Assembly: GCA_900095095.1 (NCBI GenBank) | Contig: FMBT01000391.1 | Location: 1-64,000, forward strand | Direction: 5' to 3' | DNA from: Fragilariopsis cylindrus CCMP1102 | Lineage: Eukaryota; Bacillariophyta; Bacillariophyceae; Bacillariales; Bacillariaceae | Length of the DNA stretch: 64,000 bases | Shown: one piece after another, positions 9,767 through 19,717 of the stretch | Layout: the number at the start of each line of letters is the position of its first letter | Position numbering within the stretch: the first letter of the stretch is position 1 | Notes under the pieces: generated by a model | What the model was told of the DNA's origin: nothing | What the model saw: the letters and a program-made list of their open reading frames with translations, nothing else | The model's database searches: none | Position numbers and translations under genes: made by a program

Positions 9767-12700
9767 ATGGTATCTTCTATCTTACTTGTTATTGTTGTGT
9801 ACTGTATGTGGTTGTGGTTGGCAGACAAAAAACGGTTGAAATTTCTGCGAGAACAGATCAAAAACTTGAAAGACCAAAAAACAACACGAAAAACCCTAAT
9901 CCCATCACAGATCAAATCCCTACTTAAACAACATAGAGCACCGAAAGAATACAGGAAAACACTGATCGACGCACTCGCAAAGGAACAAGAAAAACTAAGA
10001 AAAACCCCCGACAAGGCAAAAATAAGGAAGCAAATAGAAGCAAGGATTAAAAGAGAGCAGAAATCGAGAAACATAGGAAAAGCAGCAAGACACATCCGTC
10101 GAAAAGGTCTGAAAGATCCAGTACTACGAGCTGTCGCCAATGACCAACAAGGGAACCCATACGATTGCAATAGCCAAGAGACAATGGTTCGAGCCATGGC
10201 CAAATCAAACAGTGAGCGCCAACAACAATGCGTACAAACTCCATTTCAAATGGCACCACTACTAGACGTCTTCGGATACCTAATGGACAATGACGAAGCG
10301 GGACAGCAAGTAATGGACGGTACCTTCATACCACCGGCGGGAACAGACTCAGTGGCAGTCGAACTTCTGGAGACTCTAAAAATGGAAGATTCAATTCGAG
10401 CCCTAGGACCTCTAGACATGACAATGACACCGGAAGACAATCGAGCAGGGTGGAAAAAGCAAACAGAACGCACATCCTCTGAACCCATGGGACTAGGTTT
10501 CAACCACTACAAGGCAGCCTGTCTAACTGACGACCTCAATAAGGTCGACACATTCTTCAGAAACTTTCCCCTGCAAATGGGAACTTCCCCAAAACTCTGG
10601 AAACTAATCACAGACTTCCAAATTTTTAAGCGTAGCAATGTCTTCCATGTCGACTCCATGCGTCTCATCCAACTAATGGACGCCGAATATAACATGAACA
10701 ACAAAACCCTAGGAAAACGAGTTCTGGCCCATGCAGAAAAAGCCAAAGCGGTATCACCAGATCAATATGGCTGCCGGAAAAACCATACAGCGATAAACGC
10801 ATGCCTCAACAAAGTCCTCCTCATGGACGGAATGCGACAGAAAAAACAAGCTGGAGCAATAGCAATGAACGACGCAAAAGGATGCTTTGACAGAATCAAT
10901 CACACCTTCGCAATTTTGGTTTTAATGAGCTTCGGAGTTTCATCGCTACTAGCACGATCCGTCTTCGAAACACTTCAAACAGCAGATCATCACATTAAAA
11001 CAGGATACGGTCGATCAGGTAAAGCCTACGGTAACAATGATGAAGAGGAGCCTCATCAAGGAATAGGACAAGGCAATGGCCTCGGACCAACACTTTGGGC
11101 CCTACTCTCTTCAATCCTCATAAAAAACATGAAGCGCCACGGTCACGGAGTCAACCTAAGGAGTGCTCTCTCTCTATCGCTGGTCAGTATAGTTTGCTTC
11201 GCATTTGTGGACGACACCGACCTAGCAATAACGGGAAAAGACCGGCTGACAACAGGAGAAGAAGTAATAGAAGAGTTCCAACCAGCTTTAGACCGATGGG
11301 CCCGCAGCCTTATCGTCTCAGGAGGCGCACTTTGCTCCGAAAAATCATTTTGCTACCTTATTGACTTCCAATGGACGGGTACAGACTGGGAGTACCGATC
11401 AAAGGACGACATGCCAGGTTCTTTCACTCTGATAGACAAACACGGTACAAGAAGAGAGTTAAAACGAATGAACGTGGAAGAAGCCGAAAAAACCCTCGGC
11501 GTATACCTTGCGATGGATGGCAACGACCGACGACAATTTCGCCATTTACACGAAGAGGCAGTCAAATTTGGAGACCAAATACGATCAAGCAAGTGCGATA
11601 ATAACACAGCCTTCTACACCTATACCAACTGTTTCTTGAAAAGTATGGAATATTGCATGCCAACCACGGACTTCACAGAGACACAATGGAACGACATTCT
11701 AAGACCAGCCCTACGAAAAGCTTTGCAAAGATCAGGCATCGCAGCAAATTTCCCTCGCGAAGTTCTATACAGCCCTGATCTATACCAAGGCCTAAACATC
11801 TACAACCCGAGATTCTGTGAAGGCATTAAAAAAATATCCACCCTCATTCAAGAATCAGTTAACCAATCATCAACGGGAGACCTCATCAGGTTAACAGCAG
11901 AAGGACTCCGTCTAGAACTAGGAATCCCTTTAATAGCCGGAAGAATCGACTGGAACATAGTTCAAGCATACACAACAAAAGTCTGGTACCGGGGAGTACT
12001 CAACTTTGCCTCAGAACACAACATAGAATTCATAGAAGACTATCCACAAATCCCACTTCTAAGACAAAATGACCAATATATCATGCAAGGATTCATAAAA
12101 GCTGGCTACAGAAACAAAGAACTCCAAATACTAAACTACATGAGAATGTCCCTAAGAGCCATATCAGTGGCAGACATAACATCGGTGTCAGGCCTTACAA
12201 TCAACCACCTTGCATGGGAACTCCGCGAAGGCAACCTACTACGAGAGCATTACGACTGGCCACGCGACCCACCATCATTCACAAAAAAGCAGAAAGACTT
12301 CTGGAAAAAAGCGTTAGGAAATACCTTCATTCGACCTCAATCTATCCTCGAACATAGGATACTCGCCCAACCTGTCTCGACCTGGCAGTCACTATCAGCA
12401 TTGGATGATTGGCCCTACTTCTACAACCCAGGTGAAGATCGCCTGTTCAAAAAACACGGCAACTCATGGAAAATCTACAGTCATCACAGCGGAAGAGTAA
12501 GAAATAGAAAATACAGGTTCAACAACCAAACCTGCGAATCATTACCCACATCGACCAACCTACTTGCATCAGTCAGCCTACGCCATACCCCAGCCAACAA
12601 TCCAAATCCAGTCGTACTAGCGAAGGAATGCACCTCCGAATGGCATTACGAAGAACCAGATACCGACCTCGCCTCTTACGATCCGACAGAAGGTCCATTC

Positions 12701-14302
12701 GCCTGCATACAAGACGCATTTGACTCTTCCAGGACCTCCGAAAAAATACTTCTCGACAAAGTCGAACTGCCTGCAGACGACTGCCAAGCAATCGCGACAG
12801 GAATCTCACAAGGCACAGCTAGAGCCATCAGCGACGGATCTTACGACCCAAACACTCTCAAAGGCACTTCAGCTCTTATAATTGTGGCAGACAAGGACGA
12901 CAAACAACCACTCGAGGCTGCCAACTGGGTCCCCGGCCTAGCATCCGACCAATCAGCGTACCGAAGCGAACTCGCAGGAGTTGCAGGAATTCTTGCAGCA
13001 GTTGCAATCATAGTCCAACATTATGAGCTAACTACCGGATCAATAACAATCGCCCTAGATGGCGAATCAGCATTAGATGTTTCAGCGGCAGCCACAATCA
13101 TGAAAATAGGCCAAGCAGACTTCGACCTCGTCCAAGAAATCAGAACGCGAATCTCCATCCTTCCAATAACAGTAAACTGGAAATGGGTTGAAGGCCACCA
13201 AGACAGAAAAGGAAAATCAATGGACTGGTGGGCAAGAAAGAATACTATAGTGGACGGCAAGGCAAAAAGCTATCTAAAACAATGCAAAAGGGAGAAACGA
13301 GTACATCGTCCAGTGCGCCTGCTCTACGAAAAATGGGCGGTATACGTAAACGGTATCAAGATATCAAAAATAGACACAGAACCTCTCTACGCCACCCTGT
13401 TTGCCCCTCGATCCTTGGAATACTGGAAAAAACACCACGACATCAAAGTAGATCCACAACACGACACCGATTGGGAAGCAAGCCAACAAGCAATAAAGAA
13501 ACTTCCTCAAGGGCAAAAACGATGGTTATCCAAACAAGCTTCAGGTTGCATAGGAGTAGGCCACGTGTTAAAAATAAGAAAATGGCAAAACCACTCCCGC
13601 TGCCCTCTCTGCAACAAAGACGAGGAAAAAACGTCACACGTTCTTACATGCCAAGATAAAGATTCGAAAGCCAACTTCAAGAAAAACCTCGATACCATTC
13701 TGAAACCAACCCTAGATTCCACCAATACAGCACCGTCACTGTCAAAAGCAATCTTACAACTCCTACCGATATGGAGACAAGATAAGAAAGTCAACCCTTC
13801 CGATTTTACACTAAATTTTGGCATACGAGCAGCCATCAAAGACCAGAACAACGGATTGGGATGGACCAACTTCGCACTAGGCAGATGGAGTCGTAAATGG
13901 CAAGTTTCCCAGCAACAATTCTACGACAGAATAAGATCCAAGAAAAAATCAAAGCGATGGGCCGCAGCTATCATTCACAAATTACTCTTAACAGCATGGG
14001 ACCAATGGGATTTCAGAAACAAAATAGCACATAGCGGCGAGGGACCAGGAGCAATTGCCCTTCGGCAAAGACTAGATGCAGAAATGCTAGAAGAAACGCG
14101 CAGCGATAATCGACAAATTCTACGCCAAGATACATTCCTCTTTACAAAATGGACGTACACCGAACTTCAAGCCCTTCCAAGCCAGCAAAAACAACAATGG
14201 CTAAGATCAGTCTTCCAAGCAAGAAAAGCAATTAACTATAACGCACCTACCGTCCCATATATATCAGCGATGAGCGTGGCAATGCAAAACTATTTAGACT
14301 AG
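9767..14302 (+). CDS. Non-LTR reverse transcriptase with RNase H and CCHC finger
   Basis: This is an intact frame of 1511 residues. Residues 20-110 are basic and predicted coiled coil. The RT domain holds motif A NDAKGCFDRI (about 368-377), motif B GIGQGNGLGPTLW (about 432-444) and the catalytic FVDD box (480-483). An RNase H domain follows, with SDGSYD (Asp1023), SEL (about 1069), LDGES (about 1098) and IVDGKAK (about 1163), giving the D-E-D-D set. Near 1279 a CPLC...H....C finger resembles those near the end of many LINE proteins. The last 200 residues include a W..W..RN..H segment of unknown role. I see no APE-type or restriction-like endonuclease. The first 20 residues are hydrophobic, so the true start may be a later codon. 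Confidence 0.85.
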   Translation: MVSSILLVIVVYCMWLWLADKKRLKFLREQIKNLKDQKTTRKTLIPSQIKSLLKQHRAPKEYRKTLIDALAKEQEKLRKTPDKAKIRKQIEARIKREQKSRNIGKAARHIRRKGLKDPVLRAVANDQQGNPYDCNSQETMVRAMAKSNSERQQQCVQTPFQMAPLLDVFGYLMDNDEAGQQVMDGTFIPPAGTDSVAVELLETLKMEDSIRALGPLDMTMTPEDNRAGWKKQTERTSSEPMGLGFNHYKAACLTDDLNKVDTFFRNFPLQMGTSPKLWKLITDFQIFKRSNVFHVDSMRLIQLMDAEYNMNNKTLGKRVLAHAEKAKAVSPDQYGCRKNHTAINACLNKVLLMDGMRQKKQAGAIAMNDAKGCFDRINHTFAILVLMSFGVSSLLARSVFETLQTADHHIKTGYGRSGKAYGNNDEEEPHQGIGQGNGLGPTLWALLSSILIKNMKRHGHGVNLRSALSLSLVSIVCFAFVDDTDLAITGKDRLTTGEEVIEEFQPALDRWARSLIVSGGALCSEKSFCYLIDFQWTGTDWEYRSKDDMPGSFTLIDKHGTRRELKRMNVEEAEKTLGVYLAMDGNDRRQFRHLHEEAVKFGDQIRSSKCDNNTAFYTYTNCFLKSMEYCMPTTDFTETQWNDILRPALRKALQRSGIAANFPREVLYSPDLYQGLNIYNPRFCEGIKKISTLIQESVNQSSTGDLIRLTAEGLRLELGIPLIAGRIDWNIVQAYTTKVWYRGVLNFASEHNIEFIEDYPQIPLLRQNDQYIMQGFIKAGYRNKELQILNYMRMSLRAISVADITSVSGLTINHLAWELREGNLLREHYDWPRDPPSFTKKQKDFWKKALGNTFIRPQSILEHRILAQPVSTWQSLSALDDWPYFYNPGEDRLFKKHGNSWKIYSHHSGRVRNRKYRFNNQTCESLPTSTNLLASVSLRHTPANNPNPVVLAKECTSEWHYEEPDTDLASYDPTEGPFACIQDAFDSSRTSEKILLDKVELPADDCQAIATGISQGTARAISDGSYDPNTLKGTSALIIVADKDDKQPLEAANWVPGLASDQSAYRSELAGVAGILAAVAIIVQHYELTTGSITIALDGESALDVSAAATIMKIGQADFDLVQEIRTRISILPITVNWKWVEGHQDRKGKSMDWWARKNTIVDGKAKSYLKQCKREKRVHRPVRLLYEKWAVYVNGIKISKIDTEPLYATLFAPRSLEYWKKHHDIKVDPQHDTDWEASQQAIKKLPQGQKRWLSKQASGCIGVGHVLKIRKWQNHSRCPLCNKDEEKTSHVLTCQDKDSKANFKKNLDTILKPTLDSTNTAPSLSKAILQLLPIWRQDKKVNPSDFTLNFGIRAAIKDQNNGLGWTNFALGRWSRKWQVSQQQFYDRIRSKKKSKRWAAAIIHKLLLTAWDQWDFRNKIAHSGEGPGAIALRQRLDAEMLEETRSDNRQILRQDTFLFTKWTYTELQALPSQQKQQWLRSVFQARKAINYNAPTVPYISAMSVAMQNYLD

Positions 14303-14684
14303 CATGACGGCCTCGACCTGCTCGTTACCTGCCGGCTGCCAACAGACGGCCAAATAAGTAACATACGAAGAGCGCGCGCCAACGTTCACCGCACCAAAAA
14401 CTAAGTTACTGCATTAAAAAAAAAAGAGGAGAAACGTCTTTCGAAACTATTTCAAAACTATCACACATTCCGTTTCGAAACCATGGAGTTTACATCAAAA
14501 CCAACACAGGCAAACCAGTACACAGGTCTCCAAACAACCTCCCCAGCAAAATACACAGTCATGGCAACGTCAACTATCCCTAGGGATCTCTCACAATCCT
14601 CAGTTCAGCAATTACAAAAGCAACTTTCACATTCGCCTTACCGATCCTATTTTCGATAACATCATCAATCCCGACATACCAACA
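14303..14684 (+). other. Inter-ORF region of the retroelement with possible N-terminal extension
   Basis: An ATG at 14483 opens a 58-codon frame (MEFTSKPTQ...) ending at 14659. The frame of the downstream protein is itself open from about 14418 without a start codon, and reads Gln/Asn-rich then LTDPIFDNIINPDIPT before the ATG at 14685. The second protein may therefore be longer than annotated, through a frameshift, a non-AUG start or a small intron. These options cannot be separated from sequence alone. Confidence 0.4.
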
Positions 14685-16046
14685 ATGGCGAAAATAACGA
14701 AACCAAATGCATTATGGAACACCATTAAACCCACCAGTGCAGAGCTTCTCAAGAACGACGAAGCAATCAAGCAACTAACAGCCGAGTTAGCCACACTGAA
14801 AAGAACCGATGCCGCCCTAGACGAAGAAATGAGAGATATCTGTAAAACATTTTCGGACGAAACCAATGAAGTAAAGGACCTACACACAAACGCCACCTCC
14901 CACTTCAACAACTTGCAGGGACAAATCACTGAATCAACATCTACCATCATGACCATTTACGAGGCCATCACCGACACTCCCTCAACTCTGAAGGCACTCC
15001 AAGACCAACAAAAGGCAGCCAATACAGCGCACAAGACAGCCGAAGGAGCAACTATCAGTAGACACGAGCATCTCAAAAGAGTAAGAGAAGCAATAGACTC
15101 ATACAGACAAGGAGTCGATGCAGCAGAAGGATTACATGCAGATGCAAAAATCAAAATTAACGAACTTCAGGAAACACTTCAGGCGTCACAGTCTGCCACC
15201 GAGGAAATTAGCAAGTCTATCGAAGGCCATTTGCCATCATTGAAGAATTTAGATACCAAATACACAAAAGTAAAAAATGCGCAAGAGGCAGCCACCTTAG
15301 AAACTTCCAACAAGGATAACGAGCTCACAGATGCAACGGAGACAGCGCTAGATGTGTTAGCGGATGAGATACTTATCAGCGATGGACGCAGAGTTATCAA
15401 AAGAGTCCTGCTCAACTCATTAGGTAAAAAATTTGGATTCAAGAAGTGGACATGCAGCGACCAAAAGTATAACAGACAACTGTGGCCTCAAGTAGAAGGC
15501 ATCCTATGCATCCTCGTCGACCTCCCACTTTTCTTCTCACTAGCCGAACTCCAAACACTCTTAGGATACAGCCCACACAACAACAACGTCAAGTTGGCTT
15601 TGAAGAAAATGACTGAAGAAGAAATGCTCATCGTCGAAGAAGACAAATCGCAGACAAAAAATTACTACCTTGGAGAAACGGCACGGGCCATTCTGGATCG
15701 CAAAATCATCCCAGACATTAATGTAGCTCGACCAGCAGACCTCGCAGCGACCATCCAAGAACATTTCGACGCCGGTCATCTACAAGCCAACAAATATAAA
15801 AAAAGAAAGGCAAAGACAGCCACACCAGAACATACTACCGATACACCATTCGCAACGCCTTCCCCAAAGAAGAAAGTCAAGCTTACTCTCGAAGAAGAAG
15901 CAACAACCGACTCGGAAAAGAAAGGCAGTACCACAGATAACGCCTTGGAAATTTTATCGGAAGAAGACACGTCGGAAGACGACACGTCGGATTCAGACAA
16001 CGATAAGTCAGCCAACGAAGTACCACAAGACAACGTTGAAGTATAA
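14685..16046 (+). CDS. Retroelement second ORF: coiled-coil protein with winged-helix-like core
   Basis: The protein has 453 residues. Residues 20-215 have heptad-like spacing of Leu, Ile and Ala and should form long coiled coils. Residues 230-360 look like a compact winged-helix-type fold (LPLFFSLAELQTLLGY, then a wing-like EEEMLIVEEDKS). That is a visual judgement, not a database hit. The tail has KKRKAK and PKKKVKL, which resemble nuclear localisation signals, and ends in Asp/Glu/Ser-rich acidic sequence. Its position 380 bases after the RT frame and its matching codon style make it part of the same element. A nucleic-acid-binding or RNP role like that of LINE ORF1 proteins is inferred, though ORF1 normally precedes the RT. 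Confidence 0.65.
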   Translation: MAKITKPNALWNTIKPTSAELLKNDEAIKQLTAELATLKRTDAALDEEMRDICKTFSDETNEVKDLHTNATSHFNNLQGQITESTSTIMTIYEAITDTPSTLKALQDQQKAANTAHKTAEGATISRHEHLKRVREAIDSYRQGVDAAEGLHADAKIKINELQETLQASQSATEEISKSIEGHLPSLKNLDTKYTKVKNAQEAATLETSNKDNELTDATETALDVLADEILISDGRRVIKRVLLNSLGKKFGFKKWTCSDQKYNRQLWPQVEGILCILVDLPLFFSLAELQTLLGYSPHNNNVKLALKKMTEEEMLIVEEDKSQTKNYYLGETARAILDRKIIPDINVARPADLAATIQEHFDAGHLQANKYKKRKAKTATPEHTTDTPFATPSPKKKVKLTLEEEATTDSEKKGSTTDNALEILSEEDTSEDDTSDSDNDKSANEVPQDNVEV

Positions 16047-16562
16047 GTTGCTTAATTCCAAAATCACCTTCAGTTGACCACCCCTACTACCCGATAAGGC
16101 AGCCACACCTAATCTACCAAACATCAACATACACATACAATTCTACAAACATATAATTCTATAAACACAAGACATCATCGAACAGGTGTCATACCCTGCT
16201 CTATTTACAACCATATCACCACCAACGAGTTCTATTTTCAAATCAAGTACAAGAGGAACCGGCCTACTACTACAATTGAAGAGGTGTTGATACTATTACA
16301 TATCATTTACAATCACCACCATCGAATCACCATACATATATACATACATACATATACACACCATCACTGTCGTTCTACCGAAGTTGTATTATTCTTCACT
16401 TATCGGAGGCGAGTTTAAAGACGTTATAGTCTGCTATACATATCTACAAAAAGGCAATTAGCTAGATTAATAAAATATACTTATATGCCTTATATATATT
16501 TATGAGTACCTCATCATATATATATACATATATTTATACTACATAGTAAATCAATGAGTTAA
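16047..16562 (+). other. 3' untranslated region of the retroelement
   Basis: This is AT-rich DNA after the second frame. The last 150 bases (16407-16562) match 53603-53715, sharing CTATACATATCTAC, TAGCTAGATTAA and ACATAGTAAATCAATGAG. That identifies it as a reused 3' tail. A TTAA at 16559-16562 is the target of the adjoining MITE. Confidence 0.6.
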
Positions 16563-17146
16563 CAGGATTCAGGTTATAAGGTATTTTGCGCGATTTTTCA
16601 CTAGTAAAAAACACGCGATAATTTTCATGAAAAAAAAGATGAAAAAAGATGAAAAACTTTGGTATAAGCTTAAGAGACGAAGACAAAACCAAAAGTACTT
16701 AAGATTTGACGCATGTAAGGATCGAACTAACGTCCACACATTCATTTGAGGTGGTTAGTGACCAACTGATCCGTATGAAGAGTTACGTTGAGTCACATCT
16801 ATTCCTAAATATTTTGAGTATTTATAATTTAAAAAAATCGCGCAGAAAACAACTTAGAATATTCCACACGCTTTTACTACTGCCCGGTTCGATCCCTGCA
16901 CCTCTTCGCGAATTTTCCCAGGAGGCTCTTCCATAATTAATTTTTACGGGCTTATTACAGCGTAGGTGCGGACCATACAAAGCAAACGGGACTTCTATTG
17001 AGTATATAAAAAGACACGTGCCCTTATTCGGAGACGCGCTGTGTCTCAATAGGGGGGTACAGGTCCATTTTTGGAGGGAAATATGCCCCTACAAAAAAAA
17101 CACCCCAAAAAGTGGCTCGCCGTGGCGAGCCATAACCTGAATCCTG
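16563..17146 (+). mobile_element. TTAA-flanked MITE, copy 1
   Basis: This 584-base element has perfect 15-base terminal inverted repeats, CAGGATTCAGGTTAT at 16563-16577 and its complement at 17132-17146. It is bounded on both sides by TTAA (16559-16562 and 17147-17150), the target duplication typical of piggyBac-type transposases. It has no transposase frame. The right part (about 17030-17100) with CTCAATAGGGGGGTACAGG matches copy 2 in reverse. The unoccupied paralogue is at 53.7 kb. Confidence 0.85.
16719..16772 (-). promoter_or_regulatory. tRNA-like A box / B box pair inside MITE copy 1
   Basis: On the minus strand CGGATCAGTTGGTC (A-box-like) is followed after 31 bases by AGTTCGATCC (B-box-like). 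The spacing matches that in tRNA genes. The surrounding DNA does not fold into a clean cloverleaf, so this is read as a decayed tRNA or Pol III promoter module. Confidence 0.45.
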
Positions 17147-17444
17147 TTAAATTAAATTAATACATACTGTATCATAATAATCTAGAATAACAACAGTTCT
17201 ACAAAGTATACTCTCGAGACCCCCCTGCCGCTCTCTTGTGTATTCCCACACTGCCGCTCTTCTATGTATTCCCACAGCAAGTACCAACTTGTACTTGTAG
17301 ATTGTACAGTCTATACGAATTCAATATATATCATAAAACGATAAAGCACAATACAATCCTCATCAATCACAGCAGGCAATTTCTGTTCTGTTTGCATTAG
17401 ATACCGAGCGAGACTTGGCAACTAAAAAAAAAAGTAGATAAATA

Positions 17445-18522
17445 ATGGTGCACCTCCCCCTACAAAAAGGATCTGATAGCAGCAGGAGTGCATCGAGATT
17501 CACCGCCGCTCCAGGAACAGCATATCGTCAGGGCGGTACAAGTTACAGCAGTAGTAACAAGCAGCAGCAGAACGGTAAAAAGAAGAAGAATATACTACTG
17601 AAATCAACAGCAGTGGGTTTACTGATAGTGGCAATCTTGACGCTGGAAAAGTTTCAGACGTTTCAGATGTTGTGGCATATTTTTGAATCGGATCTCGAAA
17701 CAAGCAGCAGCAGGAGCAACATCAACGTCAACAAGAACAGAAATGAAGACAAGAACATCAAAGATACCATCGCACCTTTACCAGCGCATTCACCAGCACC
17801 TTCCCCAGTACATTCAGCCCCAATAAACAAGCATTTTATGTGGGAGGACCTAGATCTCTCATCTAAAATGAAGTGTGGATATATATAATAAGTGCTTCAT
17901 ACCATCCATTTCTGACAATTAAGTAGGGTATCTAATCGCAAAAGGTATGGAAGAATTGGAAGACATGATCAAGGCAACAGAAGTTGCACTAGAAATCGAA
18001 AGAGAGTACGGAGCCAAACACCTATACATTACAGATGAGCCACCCTTCGTTGTATTCATGCCTGAAGAAACAAGGTCTTGACTGAACACAAGAAAAGGAA
18101 AAAAAATCGTTTTTAGCTCATCAGTTGTTGTGCAACAAATGAAGGCTGCAAACGATCCTTCTTTATTCTTTGAATGCTCCCAATTTAATTTACGTAGAAC
18201 TAAACGTCATTTGCCCAGCTTTGCATCAGCCGTGGTGGAGAAATATGAACTAGTGGGAGAAAAAGATGAGTTCAAAAGGAATATAGTCAAGGAAAGAAAG
18301 ATGTTGAAAATGATGTTACATGACAAACCTGAGTTAGGAACAGACCTTCAAGCATTGATCAGTACAAAGGGTGAATTGTTCTTTATTGATTTGGGTTCAC
18401 ATGCTGGTTGGAGTCAAAATTGGAAGGAACTATGGTTAAAAAACACGAAGATGCCTGACCCCAAAGAGTGTGATGAGACTTTCGACGCTATCGATGAGGC
18501 ATTGAATGAGAGGGTGCTATAA
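17445..18522 (+). pseudogene. Decayed gene for a type II membrane protein of unknown function
   Basis: The first frame (17445-17888) encodes a basic, Ser/Gln-rich N-terminus, a membrane segment near residues 53-66 (STAVGLLIVAILTL) and a Pro/Ser-rich linker ending at MKCGYI. Similar-quality coding sequence continues in a different frame from about 17890 (KCFIPSISDN, VGYLIAKGMEELEDM, GAKHLYITDEPPFV) to the stop at 18522 (LISTKGELFFIDLG). That part is interrupted by two stops, at 17926-17928 and 18078-18080. One frameshift and two nonsense codons in a clearly protein-like stretch argue for a host pseudogene. An intron could remove the first stop but not easily the second. The family is not recognised. 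Confidence 0.55.
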
Positions 18523-19717
18523 TGGTATAGGTTGGTAAGAAGCTAGATGCTGTATAAGAAGCTAGATGGTGGGGTTTAAAGTAGATAAAAGTTGCTTTGA
18601 ATGAATACTGTACGTGGAGCGAAGTGTTAGCACACGACGAAAGTCTTTCTTTTATCAATCGGCATATGAAAAACATAATTTATCAAAATTAGTACTGTTA
18701 ACTATCATACTGTATATCGAGGAAGATAAGCGAAAAAGGCTCGTCGTGTCAACACTCAAAATTGGCTTCTTCTTCATCAACTAATGTTCTATTTTTATTT
18801 TTAGTACTTAACGTGAAGAATCGGATCTAGCTATTGTGATACGAATGCAAAGTAAAACACTTCTTTCGTATTTCCTCCGTGCGACGCTTGTTTCGTACGC
18901 GCTATCGTTTGAAAATTTTGCCCGAAATTTGCAAGGAGGATGAGGGAAACTTGTGACTTTAACCCTCTATTTTGTGAGTAGATAATATTTTAAGGTTTTA
19001 GAAAGCTTTTACAAACGCTAAATTTTCAAACGATAGCGCGTTCGAGTTTAACGTTGCAGAGGAAGTACCGGTGGTAAAAATGTTTTAATCGAATGAATGT
19101 AAGAAAGTATCGAATCTTCGATTTTACTCGAAAGATTCATTACTCAGTACTAGTGTTGTACCTTTGTTTCGTTTTTTCTTTTTAGAAAAAGAGAGGCGAA
19201 CTGCACCAAATGCATTGCATTAATAATTGGTCAGTTGCTTGTTCAACGCGTGTGTCAACCAGTTGTGTTCTTTCTTCAACGTTCAATCTGTTTAAAAAAA
19301 AATTCAAAAAATTTAATAATATTATTAAAATTAGGTCGTGTAACTAATTACCTTATTGCTCTTTACGAGAGTAATCGAACTCTTTTTCAAATTCCTTACT
19401 AATATCTACCGTATTTTCTTCACTGCCTCCGGAACAGTAATCATACTCTGATAGATAACTTCAGGTGACATTAAACAATCAGCATACAGTACAGTATCAC
19501 CCACCCAAATATTCATTTCGAAACGCAGCTAGCGGCCACCCCATCAAAAAAAGTCGAACGAACGAACGATTGAATGAGAAAGCATAGAACTGTACAGAAC
19601 TACAGTTCTCATAAACATTATATATCGAGTGAGTGAGTTCGTACTTCACATTTTATATTTTACACTTCTACCAACTTGAAAGAACCCCCCCCCCCCCCCC
19701 CGACAACAACAACAACG
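18523..19717. other. Intergenic spacer
   Basis: No gene is seen. The stretch contains the inverted repeat at 18898-19040 and a run of 16 C at about 19686-19701 just before the next start codon. Confidence 0.5.
18898..19040. repeat. Inverted repeat with 21-base perfect arms
   Basis: CGCGCTATCGTTTGAAAATTT at the left end and its exact complement at 19020-19040 enclose about 100 bases. It may be a small foldback element or a transcribed hairpin. No target duplication was found. Confidence 0.75.

Larger units (their letters stand above)
9767..17158 (+). mobile_element. Non-LTR (LINE-type) retroelement with two ORFs
   Basis: The unit comprises an RT/RNase H reading frame, a second reading frame for a coiled-coil protein, and an AT-rich 3' region. 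A 5'-truncated copy of that 3' region at 53603-53715 ends just after AATCAATGAGTTAAATTA. This suggests the element's 3' end lies near 17150, split by the MITE at 16563-17146. Both long frames are uninterrupted, so the element is young or still selected. Their codons end mostly in A or C, unlike the AT-rich host genes. The 5' end and target-site duplications could not be found. Confidence 0.65.

Noticed and set aside
9767-14302. Host telomerase or group II intron maturase
   Set aside because: The RT motifs with RNase H and a terminal CCHC finger, plus the second ORF and tail copy, fit a non-LTR element better.
16700-16790. A functional tRNA gene in MITE copy 1
   Set aside because: A and B boxes are spaced correctly, but acceptor and T stems do not pair by hand. 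It is called tRNA-like only.
19676-19717. N-terminal Pro/Thr extension of the gene at 19718
   Set aside because: It starts at a non-ATG codon and is made from a C homopolymer and ACA repeats.
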